DNA from: an uncultured Pelagibacteraceae bacterium
GTDB lineage: Bacteria; Pseudomonadota; Alphaproteobacteria; Pelagibacterales; Pelagibacteraceae
Direction of reading: 5' to 3'
Assembly (NCBI GenBank): GCA_902578775.1
Contig: CACHEF010000005.1
Location: 21,674-85,673, forward strand
DNA length: 64,000 nt
Part shown: positions 49,582 through 58,527 of the stretch, piece after piece
Position numbering within the stretch: the first letter of the stretch is position 1
Layout: the number at the start of each line of letters is the position of its first letter
Made by a program: the position numbers and the translations under genes
Notes under the pieces: model-generated
The model's database searches: none
Told to the model about the DNA's origin: nothing
What the model saw: only the letters and a program-made list of their open reading frames with translations

Positions 49582-50529
49582 TTATTTTTGTTCTAATATT
49601 TTTTTGGCAGGTGTAGTTTTTTTTATCCAAGATTTAGGAATAGTATTTACTCCTTTTAAAGCAGCAAAATATGCCCCAATAAAGTTAGCTCTTGAACAGT
49701 TACAGCCACCGGCTTTAATTGTTTTTAAAATTGCACTTTTATAATTTGTTGAATTAATAATAGAATGAATTGAGCTATTAAAAGTTCCGGGGTAGCTGCA
49801 TGCCATTCCTAATTTTTTAACTATCACTGAGTGGGGTTTTGATTTTAATCTTCTCACTTTATAAATATCAGCTACAATATTTTTAAAATATATATTTTTT
49901 TTAAATTTTTTTATAAATTCACTAATAGGATCATTGCTACCTTTAAGCGCTAAATCAAGCAAATGAAATTTCGCCAAAGCATACTTGTGACTAATTTTTG
50001 ATACAGTAACTGTAGAGATCACTTTTTTTATATCTTTAAAATTATAGCCATATAAAAAATAGGGAAGAGCAGCACAATAACCATCAGACTCATTTACTTT
50101 TTTACCTCCAGTAATTTTTTTTTTATCTTTGATATTCCTTACAGTCTCTATAATATTTTGATGAATCCAAGGTCCTTTAATTATTCCTCTCCAATCTTTA
50201 ACTTTTCTATATTTGGATCTTAAATTCAGATTTTTCCAATAAATACTTCCTGGACCAAAAATTTTTGTAATATTCTTTTTAAATCTTGCTTCAATATTTT
50301 TATGATCTTCAAGCAATGTTTTAAACATAACTTGACCAATTTCATTATATCCTGAAACTTTTCCTGTCCTGATATTGTAAAATGGGCTTTTATTTCTTTT
50401 TAAGAAAGTAAAATCTTTTTTTTCTTTAACATAACCAAGAATTTTTTTTTGATTATATACCCAATGTAATGGTCTTGCAGCAGCATCAGCCACTGTTGCT
50501 CCCAAAAATACGTGTAAATTATTTTTCAC
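49582..50529 (-). CDS. ADP-ribosylglycohydrolase-fold protein, J1-crystallin-like, altered metal site
   Basis: 315 aa all-helical DraG/ARH-like protein. The start FLGATVADAAARPLHWVYN corresponds to the family's Gly-Asp-Ala loop. The segment SGYNEIGQVMFKTL sits where TDDT (or YGDQ) metal ligands are expected, and AGGCNCSRANFIGAYFAA where the C-terminal GGDxDT should be. Both carry non-Asp residues, so the two-Mg catalytic site is probably lost or changed. It follows trxB at a distance of 1 base. Function unknown. Confidence 0.75.
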   Translation of the reverse strand: MKNNLHVFLGATVADAAARPLHWVYNQKKILGYVKEKKDFTFLKRNKSPFYNIRTGKVSGYNEIGQVMFKTLLEDHKNIEARFKKNITKIFGPGSIYWKNLNLRSKYRKVKDWRGIIKGPWIHQNIIETVRNIKDKKKITGGKKVNESDGYCAALPYFLYGYNFKDIKKVISTVTVSKISHKYALAKFHLLDLALKGSNDPISEFIKKFKKNIYFKNIVADIYKVRRLKSKPHSVIVKKLGMACSYPGTFNSSIHSIINSTNYKSAILKTIKAGGCNCSRANFIGAYFAALKGVNTIPKSWIKKTTPAKKILEQK

Positions 50530-50530
50530 T

Positions 50531-51478
50531 TTACTTATGTGAAAGATGTTTTTCAGCCTCTAACGCCGCCATGCAACCCATTCCAGCAGCAGTAACAGCT
50601 TGTCTAAAAGTTTTGTCCTTTACATCTCCTGCAGCATAAACTCCAGGGATATTAGTTTCAGTAGAATCTGGTTTAGTAATCAAATATCCCTCATTGTCCA
50701 TTTTTAATTGTTCTTTAAACAATGATGTTGCTGGATCATGTCCAATTGCTATAAAGAGACCGTCAACTTTAATCTCTTCAATTTTATTGGTTTTCAAATT
50801 TTTAATTTTTACTCCTTTTACATTTTTAGGTTCTGTTTCTCCAACTACATCTTCAACAACAGAGTCCCAAATTATCTCAATCTTTTTATTTTCCATTAGT
50901 TTTTTTTGTAACAACTTTTCTGCCCTTAGACTATCTCGCCTATGAATTAATTTTACTTTAGAGGCAAATTTTGTAAGAAACATTGCTTCTTCAACAGCAG
51001 CATTACCACCACCAACAACTGCAACTTCCTTTTCTTTAAAAAAAAATCCATCGCACGTAGCACAAGCAGAAACGCCAAAACCTCTGAATTCCTGTTCTGA
51101 TTTAAGATTTAACCATCTTGCCTGTGCACCAGTAGAAATGATTATACTGTCAGCAGTATATTTTTGACCACTATCTCCAACTGCCTCAAAAGGTTTAGAT
51201 TTTAAATTTACAGAACTAATATGATCTTCAATCATTTCAGTTCCAACTGCTTTTGCCTGATCTTTCATCTGGTCCATTAACCAAGGACCTTGAATCACGT
51301 CAGCAAAACCAGGATAATTTTCAACATCAGTAGTTGTTGTTAATTGTCCTCCTGGTTCAGACCCATAAACTAAAATTGGATTTAACATTGCACGTGCCGC
51401 GTAAACTGCAGCAGTATATCCAGCCGGACCGGATCCAATTATTAACACTTTTGTGTGTTTAGTTGGATTTTGACTCAT
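50531..51478 (-). CDS. trxB: Thioredoxin reductase
   Basis: 315 aa NADPH:thioredoxin oxidoreductase. The FAD fold IIGSGPAGYTAAVYAARA, the redox pair SACATCDGFF (CATC), the NADPH fold VVGGGNAAVEEAMFL and the C-terminal YAAGDVKDKTFRQAVTAAGMGC are all standard. It is divergent from the ELM1-like gene across only 21 bases, so at least one promoter must lie in coding sequence. The downstream ADP-ribosylglycohydrolase-like gene is probably co-transcribed. Confidence 0.97.
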   Translation of the reverse strand: MSQNPTKHTKVLIIGSGPAGYTAAVYAARAMLNPILVYGSEPGGQLTTTTDVENYPGFADVIQGPWLMDQMKDQAKAVGTEMIEDHISSVNLKSKPFEAVGDSGQKYTADSIIISTGAQARWLNLKSEQEFRGFGVSACATCDGFFFKEKEVAVVGGGNAAVEEAMFLTKFASKVKLIHRRDSLRAEKLLQKKLMENKKIEIIWDSVVEDVVGETEPKNVKGVKIKNLKTNKIEEIKVDGLFIAIGHDPATSLFKEQLKMDNEGYLITKPDSTETNIPGVYAAGDVKDKTFRQAVTAAGMGCMAALEAEKHLSHK

Positions 51479-51499
51479 ATGAAAGCTATATAGTAATTA

Positions 51500-52444
51500 A
51501 TGAACAAATTAAAAGGTATATTATTAACTCAAGGTATGCATGGTATGATTAGCCAAGTAGAGGGACTTGCAAAAGCTTTAGACATTGAATTTACACACCA
51601 GACAGTTGAACTAAATAATTTTTGGAAAATGATTCCTCCTAAACTTACTCCAATTTCACAAAAAATTTATAAAAAAATAGACCAACTTGAGTTTGATATA
51701 ATTATTTCTTGTGGACGTAAAAGTGTAATCCCTTCAATTCACTTAAAAAATATCTCAAAAAAAAAAATAATTAATATTCACATTCAAAATCCAAAGGTAA
51801 ATTTTAATCATTTTGATTTTATAGTTGCTCCTGAGCATGATTCTATAAAAGGTCAAAATGTAATTACCACAAAAGGCGCAATACACTATCTTACAGACTC
51901 AGAAATTATAAAAAATAAAGATTATCTAAGTTTATTTATTAAAAAAGACCAAAGAAAAATTTGTTCATTAATTTTGGGTGGTCCAACAAAATATTATGAA
52001 TATTCTACAGAGAATATAAAAAATATTTTTTCTATTTTGAATGATTTACTTAAAAAAAATAATTTTCAACTTGTTGTAATTCCATCTATGAGAACTCCAA
52101 AAAATATAATTGATTATGCCAAAAAATATTTTGGAGAAAATCATACAATTATAAATAATGTTGATAAAAAAGCTTATTTATCTGCATTATCTATTTCTAA
52201 TTGTTTAGTTGTTACGTGCGACTCAAGCTCAATGATTTCAGAGGCAGCATTAACTGGAAAACCTATATATGTCGCAAATATTATTCCAAAAAAACATGAT
52301 AAGAGGTTCCAACAATTTAGAAATTTATTTAGAGAATTAAATATCATAAGAAATTTAGGAGAAGAAGTGCAAATTTGGAGCTATGAAAAACTTGATGAAA
52401 CGAATAGAGTAGCAAATATCATCAAACAAAAAATTTATTCTTAA
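51500..52444 (+). CDS. ELM1/DUF1022-family protein
   Basis: 314 aa. The N-terminal GMHGMISQVEGLAKAL, CGRKSVIPSIHLKN, INIHIQNPKVNFNHFDFIVAPEHD and VTCDSSSMISEAALTGKPIYVA are the conserved blocks of the family named after the plant mitochondrial fission protein ELM1. The two-lobed architecture resembles GT-B glycosyltransferases. Bacterial members often sit near envelope genes, but the biochemical role is not established. It shares one base with the 2OG-oxygenase-like gene and is co-transcribed with it. Confidence 0.85.
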   Translation: MNKLKGILLTQGMHGMISQVEGLAKALDIEFTHQTVELNNFWKMIPPKLTPISQKIYKKIDQLEFDIIISCGRKSVIPSIHLKNISKKKIINIHIQNPKVNFNHFDFIVAPEHDSIKGQNVITTKGAIHYLTDSEIIKNKDYLSLFIKKDQRKICSLILGGPTKYYEYSTENIKNIFSILNDLLKKNNFQLVVIPSMRTPKNIIDYAKKYFGENHTIINNVDKKAYLSALSISNCLVVTCDSSSMISEAALTGKPIYVANIIPKKHDKRFQQFRNLFRELNIIRNLGEEVQIWSYEKLDETNRVANIIKQKIYS

Positions 52445-53106
52445 TGTATTTTTTAAAATCAATTAAAGAACAATCTAAAAAACATGATTTTCCATTTGAT
52501 CATTGGGAGTATAAAAATGCTCTTACCAATGAAGCAATAGAGGAAATTATCAAAGCAGATATTCCAGATGTTAGTAAACATAATCTTAATTATGATGGCA
52601 CAAGAGCTATTGATGGCGGGGCTGCTGAATTTAGAGAGGGAATAGCATCAGGTGGTGAAGCAATGAAATTTAGATGTTTCATAACAAATAAAAATTCCTC
52701 ACAATTTCCACATTTAGTAAAATTTATTAAAGAACTTCAATCAAAAGAAACTTACAAAACTATTTCAAAAATGATTAACAAAGATTTAACAAATTCTTAT
52801 GTAAGAGTTGAAGTTATTTGTGACCGAGAAGGTTTTTGGTTAAAACCTCACTGCGATATTAAAGAAAAATTAATGTCAGGATTAATTTTTGTTAATAATG
52901 CAAACGAGTCAGAAGAGTTAGGTACGGATTTTTATAATGAAAAATTAGAAAAAGTTAAAACAGTTCCTTATAAACATAATTATGGATATCTTTTTACTAG
53001 TGGTCCTAATACTTGGCATGGTATGGAAAAGAAAAAAATTGTTAAAGAAAGAAGATGTATACAAGTAAACTATGTAACATTTCCTACTGATTGGAAAGTT
53101 AAATAA
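52444..53106 (+). CDS. 2-oxoglutarate/Fe(II) dioxygenase-like protein
   Basis: 220 aa jelly-roll (double-stranded beta-helix) protein. Candidate iron ligands are His and Asp in LKPHCDIKEK and the distal His in GPNTWHGMEKK, with an Arg for 2OG in ERRCIQVNYV. The domain order and spacing suit prolyl-4-hydroxylase-like 2OG-Fe(II) enzymes. The substrate is unknown. It is coupled to the ELM1-like gene, which suggests a shared envelope or glycan function. Its last 8 bases overlap the MOSC gene on the other strand. Confidence 0.78.
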   Translation: MYFLKSIKEQSKKHDFPFDHWEYKNALTNEAIEEIIKADIPDVSKHNLNYDGTRAIDGGAAEFREGIASGGEAMKFRCFITNKNSSQFPHLVKFIKELQSKETYKTISKMINKDLTNSYVRVEVICDREGFWLKPHCDIKEKLMSGLIFVNNANESEELGTDFYNEKLEKVKTVPYKHNYGYLFTSGPNTWHGMEKKKIVKERRCIQVNYVTFPTDWKVK

Positions 53107-53542
53107 TTTTTATTTGATCGCCTATAGAAATTCTTCCATCATTTATTATTTGGCATCTAACGCCTCCTTTTCTCATAAATTCTTTGATTATATCATTTCT
53201 ATTTAATTTTTCTGATAGATGACGGCAAGGTCTACATAAATCTATCACATTTAATATTACTGATCCAATCGATATTTTTTTTTCTACTAAATCATTTAAT
53301 TTAATACCTTTTGTAACTATATTTCTTCTAAAGTTTAGATACGGAATATTTAATTTATTTTTTAGATTATATTCATCAATATTCTCACTTTCGATAATTG
53401 TTAGCTGGTTTAAAGGATCGTTAAAATCTTTAAAATGTCTATCACCAATAATTCCTTTTCCAGCAATTAAATCTATTTCACTTGTTTCAATAATTTTTTT
53501 ATTGTGATCTTTGGTTAGACCAATTTTTAATATTTCTGACAT
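53099..53542 (-). CDS. MOSC-domain protein
   Basis: 147 aa single MOSC domain. GKGIIGDRHFKD is the typical loop, NIVTKGIKLNDLVEKKISIG the core, and the conserved cysteine occurs in IDLCRPCRHLSE, then RGGVRCQIINDGRISIGDQI ends the fold. The MOSC family carries sulfur or molybdenum cofactor chemistry (molybdenum cofactor sulfurase C-terminal domain); stand-alone bacterial members often have unknown substrates. It lies 1 base from carB on the same strand. Confidence 0.88.
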   Translation of the reverse strand: MSEILKIGLTKDHNKKIIETSEIDLIAGKGIIGDRHFKDFNDPLNQLTIIESENIDEYNLKNKLNIPYLNFRRNIVTKGIKLNDLVEKKISIGSVILNVIDLCRPCRHLSEKLNRNDIIKEFMRKGGVRCQIINDGRISIGDQIKII

Positions 53543-53543
53543 T

Positions 53544-56500
53544 CTAAATATCTTGGAGAGCAGTTACCTCAATTTTTTTTGTCTTAAGAGATTTAATAGC
53601 TTCAAGGCAAGCTTGAGCAGTTGACATATTTGTACAATAAGGAACTTTATTTTTTAAGGTGGCTCTTCTAAGAGCTATGGCGTCACTTAACCTGTGCTCA
53701 GTATTTCCACCACCTGTATTTATTACAAGTGCAATTTTTTTGGAGTCCAATACGTCAACAATATGAGGGGACCCGCTACTTACCTTATTAATGATTTTGC
53801 ATTTCATTCCAAATTTTCTAATATATGCGGCAGTGCCTTTAGTTGCACATAAGGTAAAATTTAATTTGATAAGTTCTTTTGCCAAATCAATTCCTTCATC
53901 TTTATGAGAGTCTTTTAAAGATATAAAAGCAAGACCTTTTTTTGGTAATGAATTTGAAGAAGCTATCTGGCTTTTAGCAAATGCCATTCCAAAGTTTTTA
54001 TCAAATCCCATAACTTCACCAGTTGACTTCATTTCAGGACCCAAAAGTAAATCACTATTTGGAAATTTATTAAAAGGAAATACTGCTTCTTTTACAGCAT
54101 ACATCCCTTTAGAATTATCCTTTAAATTAAATTTAGATAATTTTTCACCCGTCATTACTCTCGATGCGATTTTAGCAAGAGGTAGACCTTTTGCTTTTGA
54201 GACAAATGGAACCGTTCTACTTGCTCTAGGGTTGACCTCAATAACATAAATTTTATCATTTTTAATTGCAAATTGAATGTTCATGAAACCTTTAACTTTT
54301 AAAGCTAAGGCTAACTTTTTGGTTTGATTTTCAATTTCTTTAATTAAGTATGGTTTGATAGATATTGGAGGTAAACTACAAGCCGAGTCACCAGAGTGAA
54401 TACCGGCTTCTTCGATATGTTGCATTATACCTGCTACATGTACTTGCTTTCCATCAGATATTGCATCAACATCAACTTCCATTGCATGGTTAATAAATTT
54501 ATCTATTAAAATTGGATTTTTTTCAGCTACTTTAAATGCTTCTACAACAAAATTTTTAAGTTGGTTTTTTTCATGGACTATTTCCATTGCTCTTCCACCC
54601 AGAACATAAGAGGGTCTAACCATTAAAGGTAATCCAATCTTATCTGCAATTTGTATAGCTTGTTTAAAAGTTTTAGCTATCCCACTTTCAGCTTGTTTTA
54701 GCTTAAGTTTATCAAGTAAATTTCTAAATCGATCTCTATCTTCTGCTAAATCAATTGATGTGTACTGTGTCCCTAGAATAGGAAGCCTATTATCATGTAA
54801 AAATTTTGCAAGCTTAATCGGAGTTTGACCACCAAACTGAGCAATAACCCCTAGTAAGTTTCCTTTTTCTTTTTCTTTCTTGATAATGTTAAAAACGTAT
54901 TCTTCTTTGAGTGGCTCAAAATATAATCGATCGCTAGTATCATAATCTGTTGAAACTGTTTCGGGATTACAATTAACCATGATTGTTTCAAATCCAGATT
55001 CTTTTAATGAAAAACTTGCCTGACAACAGCAATAGTCAAATTCTATCCCTTGACCTATTCTGTTAGGACCACCCCCTAAAATAACAATTTTTTTCTTATT
55101 TGATGGACTTGCTTCACACTCTGAGTTTATTGAGAAATTTCGCTGGTATGATGAGTACATATAAGGCGTAAATGATTTAAATTCAGCAGCGCAAGTATCA
55201 ACTTTTTTAAAAACTGGTAAAACTTTTAGTGCAATTCTCTTTCTTCTTACAATATCTTCAGATATTTTTGTTAGTTCTGCTAATTTTTTGTCAGAAAAGC
55301 CTATTGATTTAATTCTATTAAATTCATTAAAATTCTTAGGCAAGCCTTTTTTTTTAATTTTAATCTCATTTTCTACTATTTCTTTAATTTGTTCTAGAAA
55401 CCACGGATCAATTTTCGATAGTGCGAATATTCTTTTTAAATTAATTTTTTTTCTAATTGCTTCTGCAACAAGCAAGAGTTTATTGGGAATATTTTCCTTT
55501 AGCTTTTTTTCAATTAGTTTTTTATCAAAATCAAATATTCTATCTAATCCTGAAAAACCAGTTTCAAGAGATACCAACGCTTTTTGAAGAGATTCTTTAA
55601 AATTTCTTCCTATGGCCATCGCTTCACCAACTGATTTCATTGATGTGCCTAAAGTTGCTGGTGAAGTTGAAAATTTTTCAAATGTAAATCTTGGAATTTT
55701 TGTAACCACATAATCAATACTAGGTTCAAATGAAGCAGGTGTTACTTTGGTAATTTCATTTTTTAATTCATCCAAAGTGTAACCAACCGCAAGTTTTGCA
55801 GCAACTTTTGCAATTGGAAATCCAGTTGCTTTTGATGCAAGGGCTGATGATCTAGATACTCTAGGGTTCATTTCAATTACAACCATTCGGCCATTTTTAG
55901 GATTAATAGCAAATTGAACATTTGATCCACCTGTCTCGACTCCAATTTTTCTTAAACATGAAATAGAAGCATTTCTCATTATTTGGTATTCTTTATCAGT
56001 CAATGTAAGTGCTGGAGCGACAGTAACTGAGTCACCAGTATGTATTCCCATTGGATCAACATTCTCAATTGAGCAGATAATGATACAGTTATCTTTTTTA
56101 TCTCTTACAACTTCCATTTCAAATTCTTTCCAGCCTTCTAAACACTCTTCAACCAATACTTGACTAACTGGAGACTCGTGAAGTCCGACTTTAATTATTT
56201 TGAGGTAGTCTTTTCTATTTTTAGCTATACCACCGCCAAGACCTCCAAGTGTAAATGCAGGCCTTATAATTGCGGGAAGACCGATCTTTTTTAAAACTTT
56301 TGATGCTTGGTTTATATTGCTTACAATTTCAGATTTAGGTAAATCTAAACCAATATCGATCATATTTTTTCTAAATTTTTTTCTATCCTCTGCATTGGCG
56401 ATCGCTTTAGAATTTGCCCCTATGAGTTCAATCTTATATTTTTTTAAAATTCCTTTTTTCTCAGCTTCCATTGCAAGATTAAGTGCAGTCTGACCACCCA

Positions 56501-56768
56501 TAGTCGGCAAGATTGCATCTGGTTTCTCTTTTTGAAGAATTTTTTCTAAAACTTCTAATGTTATTGGTTCTATATAAGTTTTATCTGCAACATCTGGATC
56601 AGTCATAATAGTAGCTGGATTTGAATTAATTAAAATTACTTTGTAGCCCTCATCTTTTAATGCCTTACAAGCTTGAGTCCCTGAATAATCAAACTCGCAT
56701 GCTTGACCAATGATAATAGGCCCAGCCCCTACAACTAATATTTTTTTAATATCTCTTCTTTTTGGCAT
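53544..56768 (-). CDS. carB: Carbamoyl-phosphate synthase large subunit
   Basis: 1074 aa. Two homologous ATP-grasp halves are visible: carboxyphosphate half with [20 protein letters not shown] and [13 protein letters not shown], and carbamoyl half with [16 protein letters not shown] and [14 protein letters not shown]. The C-terminal MGS-like allosteric domain follows [14 protein letters not shown]. It makes carbamoyl phosphate for pyrimidines and arginine. Overlap of 23 bases with carA means one transcript. Length matches the family. Confidence 0.97.
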   Translation of the reverse strand: MPKRRDIKKILVVGAGPIIIGQACEFDYSGTQACKALKDEGYKVILINSNPATIMTDPDVADKTYIEPITLEVLEKILQKEKPDAILPTMGGQTALNLAMEAEKKGILKKYKIELIGANSKAIANAEDRKKFRKNMIDIGLDLPKSEIVSNINQASKVLKKIGLPAIIRPAFTLGGLGGGIAKNRKDYLKIIKVGLHESPVSQVLVEECLEGWKEFEMEVVRDKKDNCIIICSIENVDPMGIHTGDSVTVAPALTLTDKEYQIMRNASISCLRKIGVETGGSNVQFAINPKNGRMVVIEMNPRVSRSSALASKATGFPIAKVAAKLAVGYTLDELKNEITKVTPASFEPSIDYVVTKIPRFTFEKFSTSPATLGTSMKSVGEAMAIGRNFKESLQKALVSLETGFSGLDRIFDFDKKLIEKKLKENIPNKLLLVAEAIRKKINLKRIFALSKIDPWFLEQIKEIVENEIKIKKKGLPKNFNEFNRIKSIGFSDKKLAELTKISEDIVRRKRIALKVLPVFKKVDTCAAEFKSFTPYMYSSYQRNFSINSECEASPSNKKKIVILGGGPNRIGQGIEFDYCCCQASFSLKESGFETIMVNCNPETVSTDYDTSDRLYFEPLKEEYVFNIIKKEKEKGNLLGVIAQFGGQTPIKLAKFLHDNRLPILGTQYTSIDLAEDRDRFRNLLDKLKLKQAESGIAKTFKQAIQIADKIGLPLMVRPSYVLGGRAMEIVHEKNQLKNFVVEAFKVAEKNPILIDKFINHAMEVDVDAISDGKQVHVAGIMQHIEEAGIHSGDSACSLPPISIKPYLIKEIENQTKKLALALKVKGFMNIQFAIKNDKIYVIEVNPRASRTVPFVSKAKGLPLAKIASRVMTGEKLSKFNLKDNSKGMYAVKEAVFPFNKFPNSDLLLGPEMKSTGEVMGFDKNFGMAFAKSQIASSNSLPKKGLAFISLKDSHKDEGIDLAKELIKLNFTLCATKGTAAYIRKFGMKCKIINKVSSGSPHIVDVLDSKKIALVINTGGGNTEHRLSDAIALRRATLKNKVPYCTNMSTAQACLEAIKSLKTKKIEVTALQDI

Positions 56769-57939
56769 TTTTTTTTATGTTGTTAATAAATTCTTGAAAC
56801 AAGTAGACACTGTCCTGTGGTCCGGGGTTTGATTCTGGATGATATTGCACTGAAAATACAGGTTTGTTTTTAAGTCTTATTCCTTCAATTGTATTATCAA
56901 AAAGAGATTTATGAGTTACTTCAATTTTTTTTGGTAAAGTTTCTTCAACAACTACAAAACCGTGATTTTGACTAGTAATTTCAACTTTATCATGCACTAA
57001 ATTTTTGACAGGATGGTTTGCACCTCTATGTCCTAACTTCATTTTTTTTGTTTTCCCACCCAAAGCTAACGCTAAAATTTGATGACCCAAACAAATTCCG
57101 AATATAGGTAAATTTTTTTTAATTAATTTATTAAGTATTTCAATCGCATATTTTCCTGTTGCCGCAGGATCACCGGGACCATTAGATAAAAATATTCCAT
57201 GTGGCTTAAGATCTAATATTCTTTTAGCAGAAGTTTTGCAAGAAACGACTGTTACTTTACATTTAAAGTCTGAAAAATATCTCAAAATATTTTTTTTAAT
57301 CCCATAATCAATTGCAACCACGTGGAAAGAATTTGTTGTATTTTTTTTATAACCTGTTTCTTTTTTCCAAGTTTTAAGGCCTTTCCAAATATAGTTTTTT
57401 GAGGTTGTTACAGTTTCTGCAAGATCAAGATTTTTTAATCCACTCCATTTAATAGTCGTGTTTATTAATTTATTAACATTAAATTTTCCATTTTTTGAAT
57501 AAGAGATTGTTCCCTTAGGGGCACCTTTATCTCTAATTAAATTTGTTAAATATCTTGTATCTAGTCCTGTAATTCCAACAATTTTATTTTTTTTTAGCCA
57601 GGAGTCTAAATGCAAAAATGCTCTATAATTTGAAGGAGAAGTTATTTCAGAATTAAAAATTACGCCCCTCGTCCAGATTTTGTCAGACTCAATATCCTCT
57701 TTGTTAGTACCAACATTTCCAATATGTGGGAATGTAAAGTTAATAATCTGACCCGCATAAGACGGATCAGAAATAATTTCTTGGTATCCCGTTAGAGAGG
57801 TGTTAAAGCAAACCTCACCGGTTGCTTCTCCTTTATATCCAATTCCGATACCTTTAAAAACTTTCTTGTTTTCAAGAACTAAAACGCCTGTGTGATTTTG
57901 AGATTTTTTTGAGTTTGTTTTTTTTGCTTTTTTGATCAA
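56746..57939 (-). CDS. carA: Carbamoyl-phosphate synthase small subunit
   Basis: 397 aa glutaminase subunit. The class I glutamine amidotransferase triad is seen as [16 protein letters not shown] (Cys) and VQYHPES (His, Glu), and the N-terminal CPSase domain has [17 protein letters not shown]. The start is TTG at 57939; an upstream ATG frame closes after four codons, its TGA overlapping the TTG. A Lys/Asn-rich extension of about 15 residues precedes the domain. It is divergent from yqeY. Confidence 0.95.
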   Translation of the reverse strand: MIKKAKKTNSKKSQNHTGVLVLENKKVFKGIGIGYKGEATGEVCFNTSLTGYQEIISDPSYAGQIINFTFPHIGNVGTNKEDIESDKIWTRGVIFNSEITSPSNYRAFLHLDSWLKKNKIVGITGLDTRYLTNLIRDKGAPKGTISYSKNGKFNVNKLINTTIKWSGLKNLDLAETVTTSKNYIWKGLKTWKKETGYKKNTTNSFHVVAIDYGIKKNILRYFSDFKCKVTVVSCKTSAKRILDLKPHGIFLSNGPGDPAATGKYAIEILNKLIKKNLPIFGICLGHQILALALGGKTKKMKLGHRGANHPVKNLVHDKVEITSQNHGFVVVEETLPKKIEVTHKSLFDNTIEGIRLKNKPVFSVQYHPESNPGPQDSVYLFQEFINNIKKNAKKKRY

Positions 57940-58003
57940 TTACAACTCATAAGTTAAAGGTTAATACAATAATTGATTTATTATCGCAACAGAGATGTAT
58001 TAT

Positions 58004-58025
58004 AAAATTGTAAAAAAACAATTTT
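58004..58025 (+). promoter_or_regulatory. Hairpin in the leader of yqeY-dnaG-rpoD
   Basis: An 8-base-pair stem (AAAATTGT 58004-58011 with ACAATTTT 58018-58025) closes a 6-A loop and is followed by a T-rich run. It stands 40 bases before the yqeY ATG. It could slow or terminate transcription, or just be AT-rich chance; the stem has only one G-C pair. A TATTAT-like -10 lies just upstream at about 57998-58003, so the hairpin would be in the leader. Confidence 0.35.
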
Positions 58026-58065
58026 TCTTTTGAAGATTTTTTTCTTTGAAGTAAATTAAAAAAAT

Positions 58066-58527
58066 ATGCCATTAAAACAGACAATCGAAATTGAATATAA
58101 AAATGCCTTAAAAGCTAAAGATAAAACAAAAATATCAACTTATAGGTTAATTTTGTCATCAATAAAAGATCTGGATATTTTAAATAGGTCAGGACCTAAT
58201 AAAAAAGAAACAGATGATGAAGACATAAAGAAGCTTCTGAAAAAAATGGTCAAACAGAGAGCCGAATCGATAGATATCTACAAAAAAAACAACAGGACAG
58301 ACCTCTTAGAGGTAGAGCAAAATGAGTATAATATTTTAACTAGTTTTTTACCTAAACAGCTTGGCGAGGAGGAAACTAAAAAAATTTGTTTAGAACTGAT
58401 TTCGAAACTTGGTGCAAGTTCAGTTAAAGATATGGGAAAAGTAATGGGTGAGTTAAAAAAACTACATTCTGATGAAGTTGATTTTGCAAAAGCAGGCCCT
58501 CTCATTAAAGAATTATTAAATAGTTAA
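58066..58527 (+). CDS. GatB/YqeY-domain protein
   Basis: 153 aa YqeY family protein with homology to the tRNA-binding tail of GatB. IEIEYKNALKAKDKTKISTYRLILSSIK-type N-terminal helices, then the helical tail ending SVKDMGKVMGELKK ... DFAKAGPLIKELL, match the family throughout. A role in aminoacyl-tRNA amidation or binding is plausible but unproven. It leads the yqeY-dnaG-rpoD operon, a familiar arrangement in Alphaproteobacteria, and its stop overlaps the dnaG ATG by one base. Confidence 0.93.
   Translation: MPLKQTIEIEYKNALKAKDKTKISTYRLILSSIKDLDILNRSGPNKKETDDEDIKKLLKKMVKQRAESIDIYKKNNRTDLLEVEQNEYNILTSFLPKQLGEEETKKICLELISKLGASSVKDMGKVMGELKKLHSDEVDFAKAGPLIKELLNS

Noticed and set aside
57933..57950. 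Four-codon leader ORF (MSCN) before carA as an attenuator peptide
   Set aside because: It overlaps the TTG start, but four codons with no regulatory codon pattern or adjacent terminator are too little to support a leader-peptide claim.
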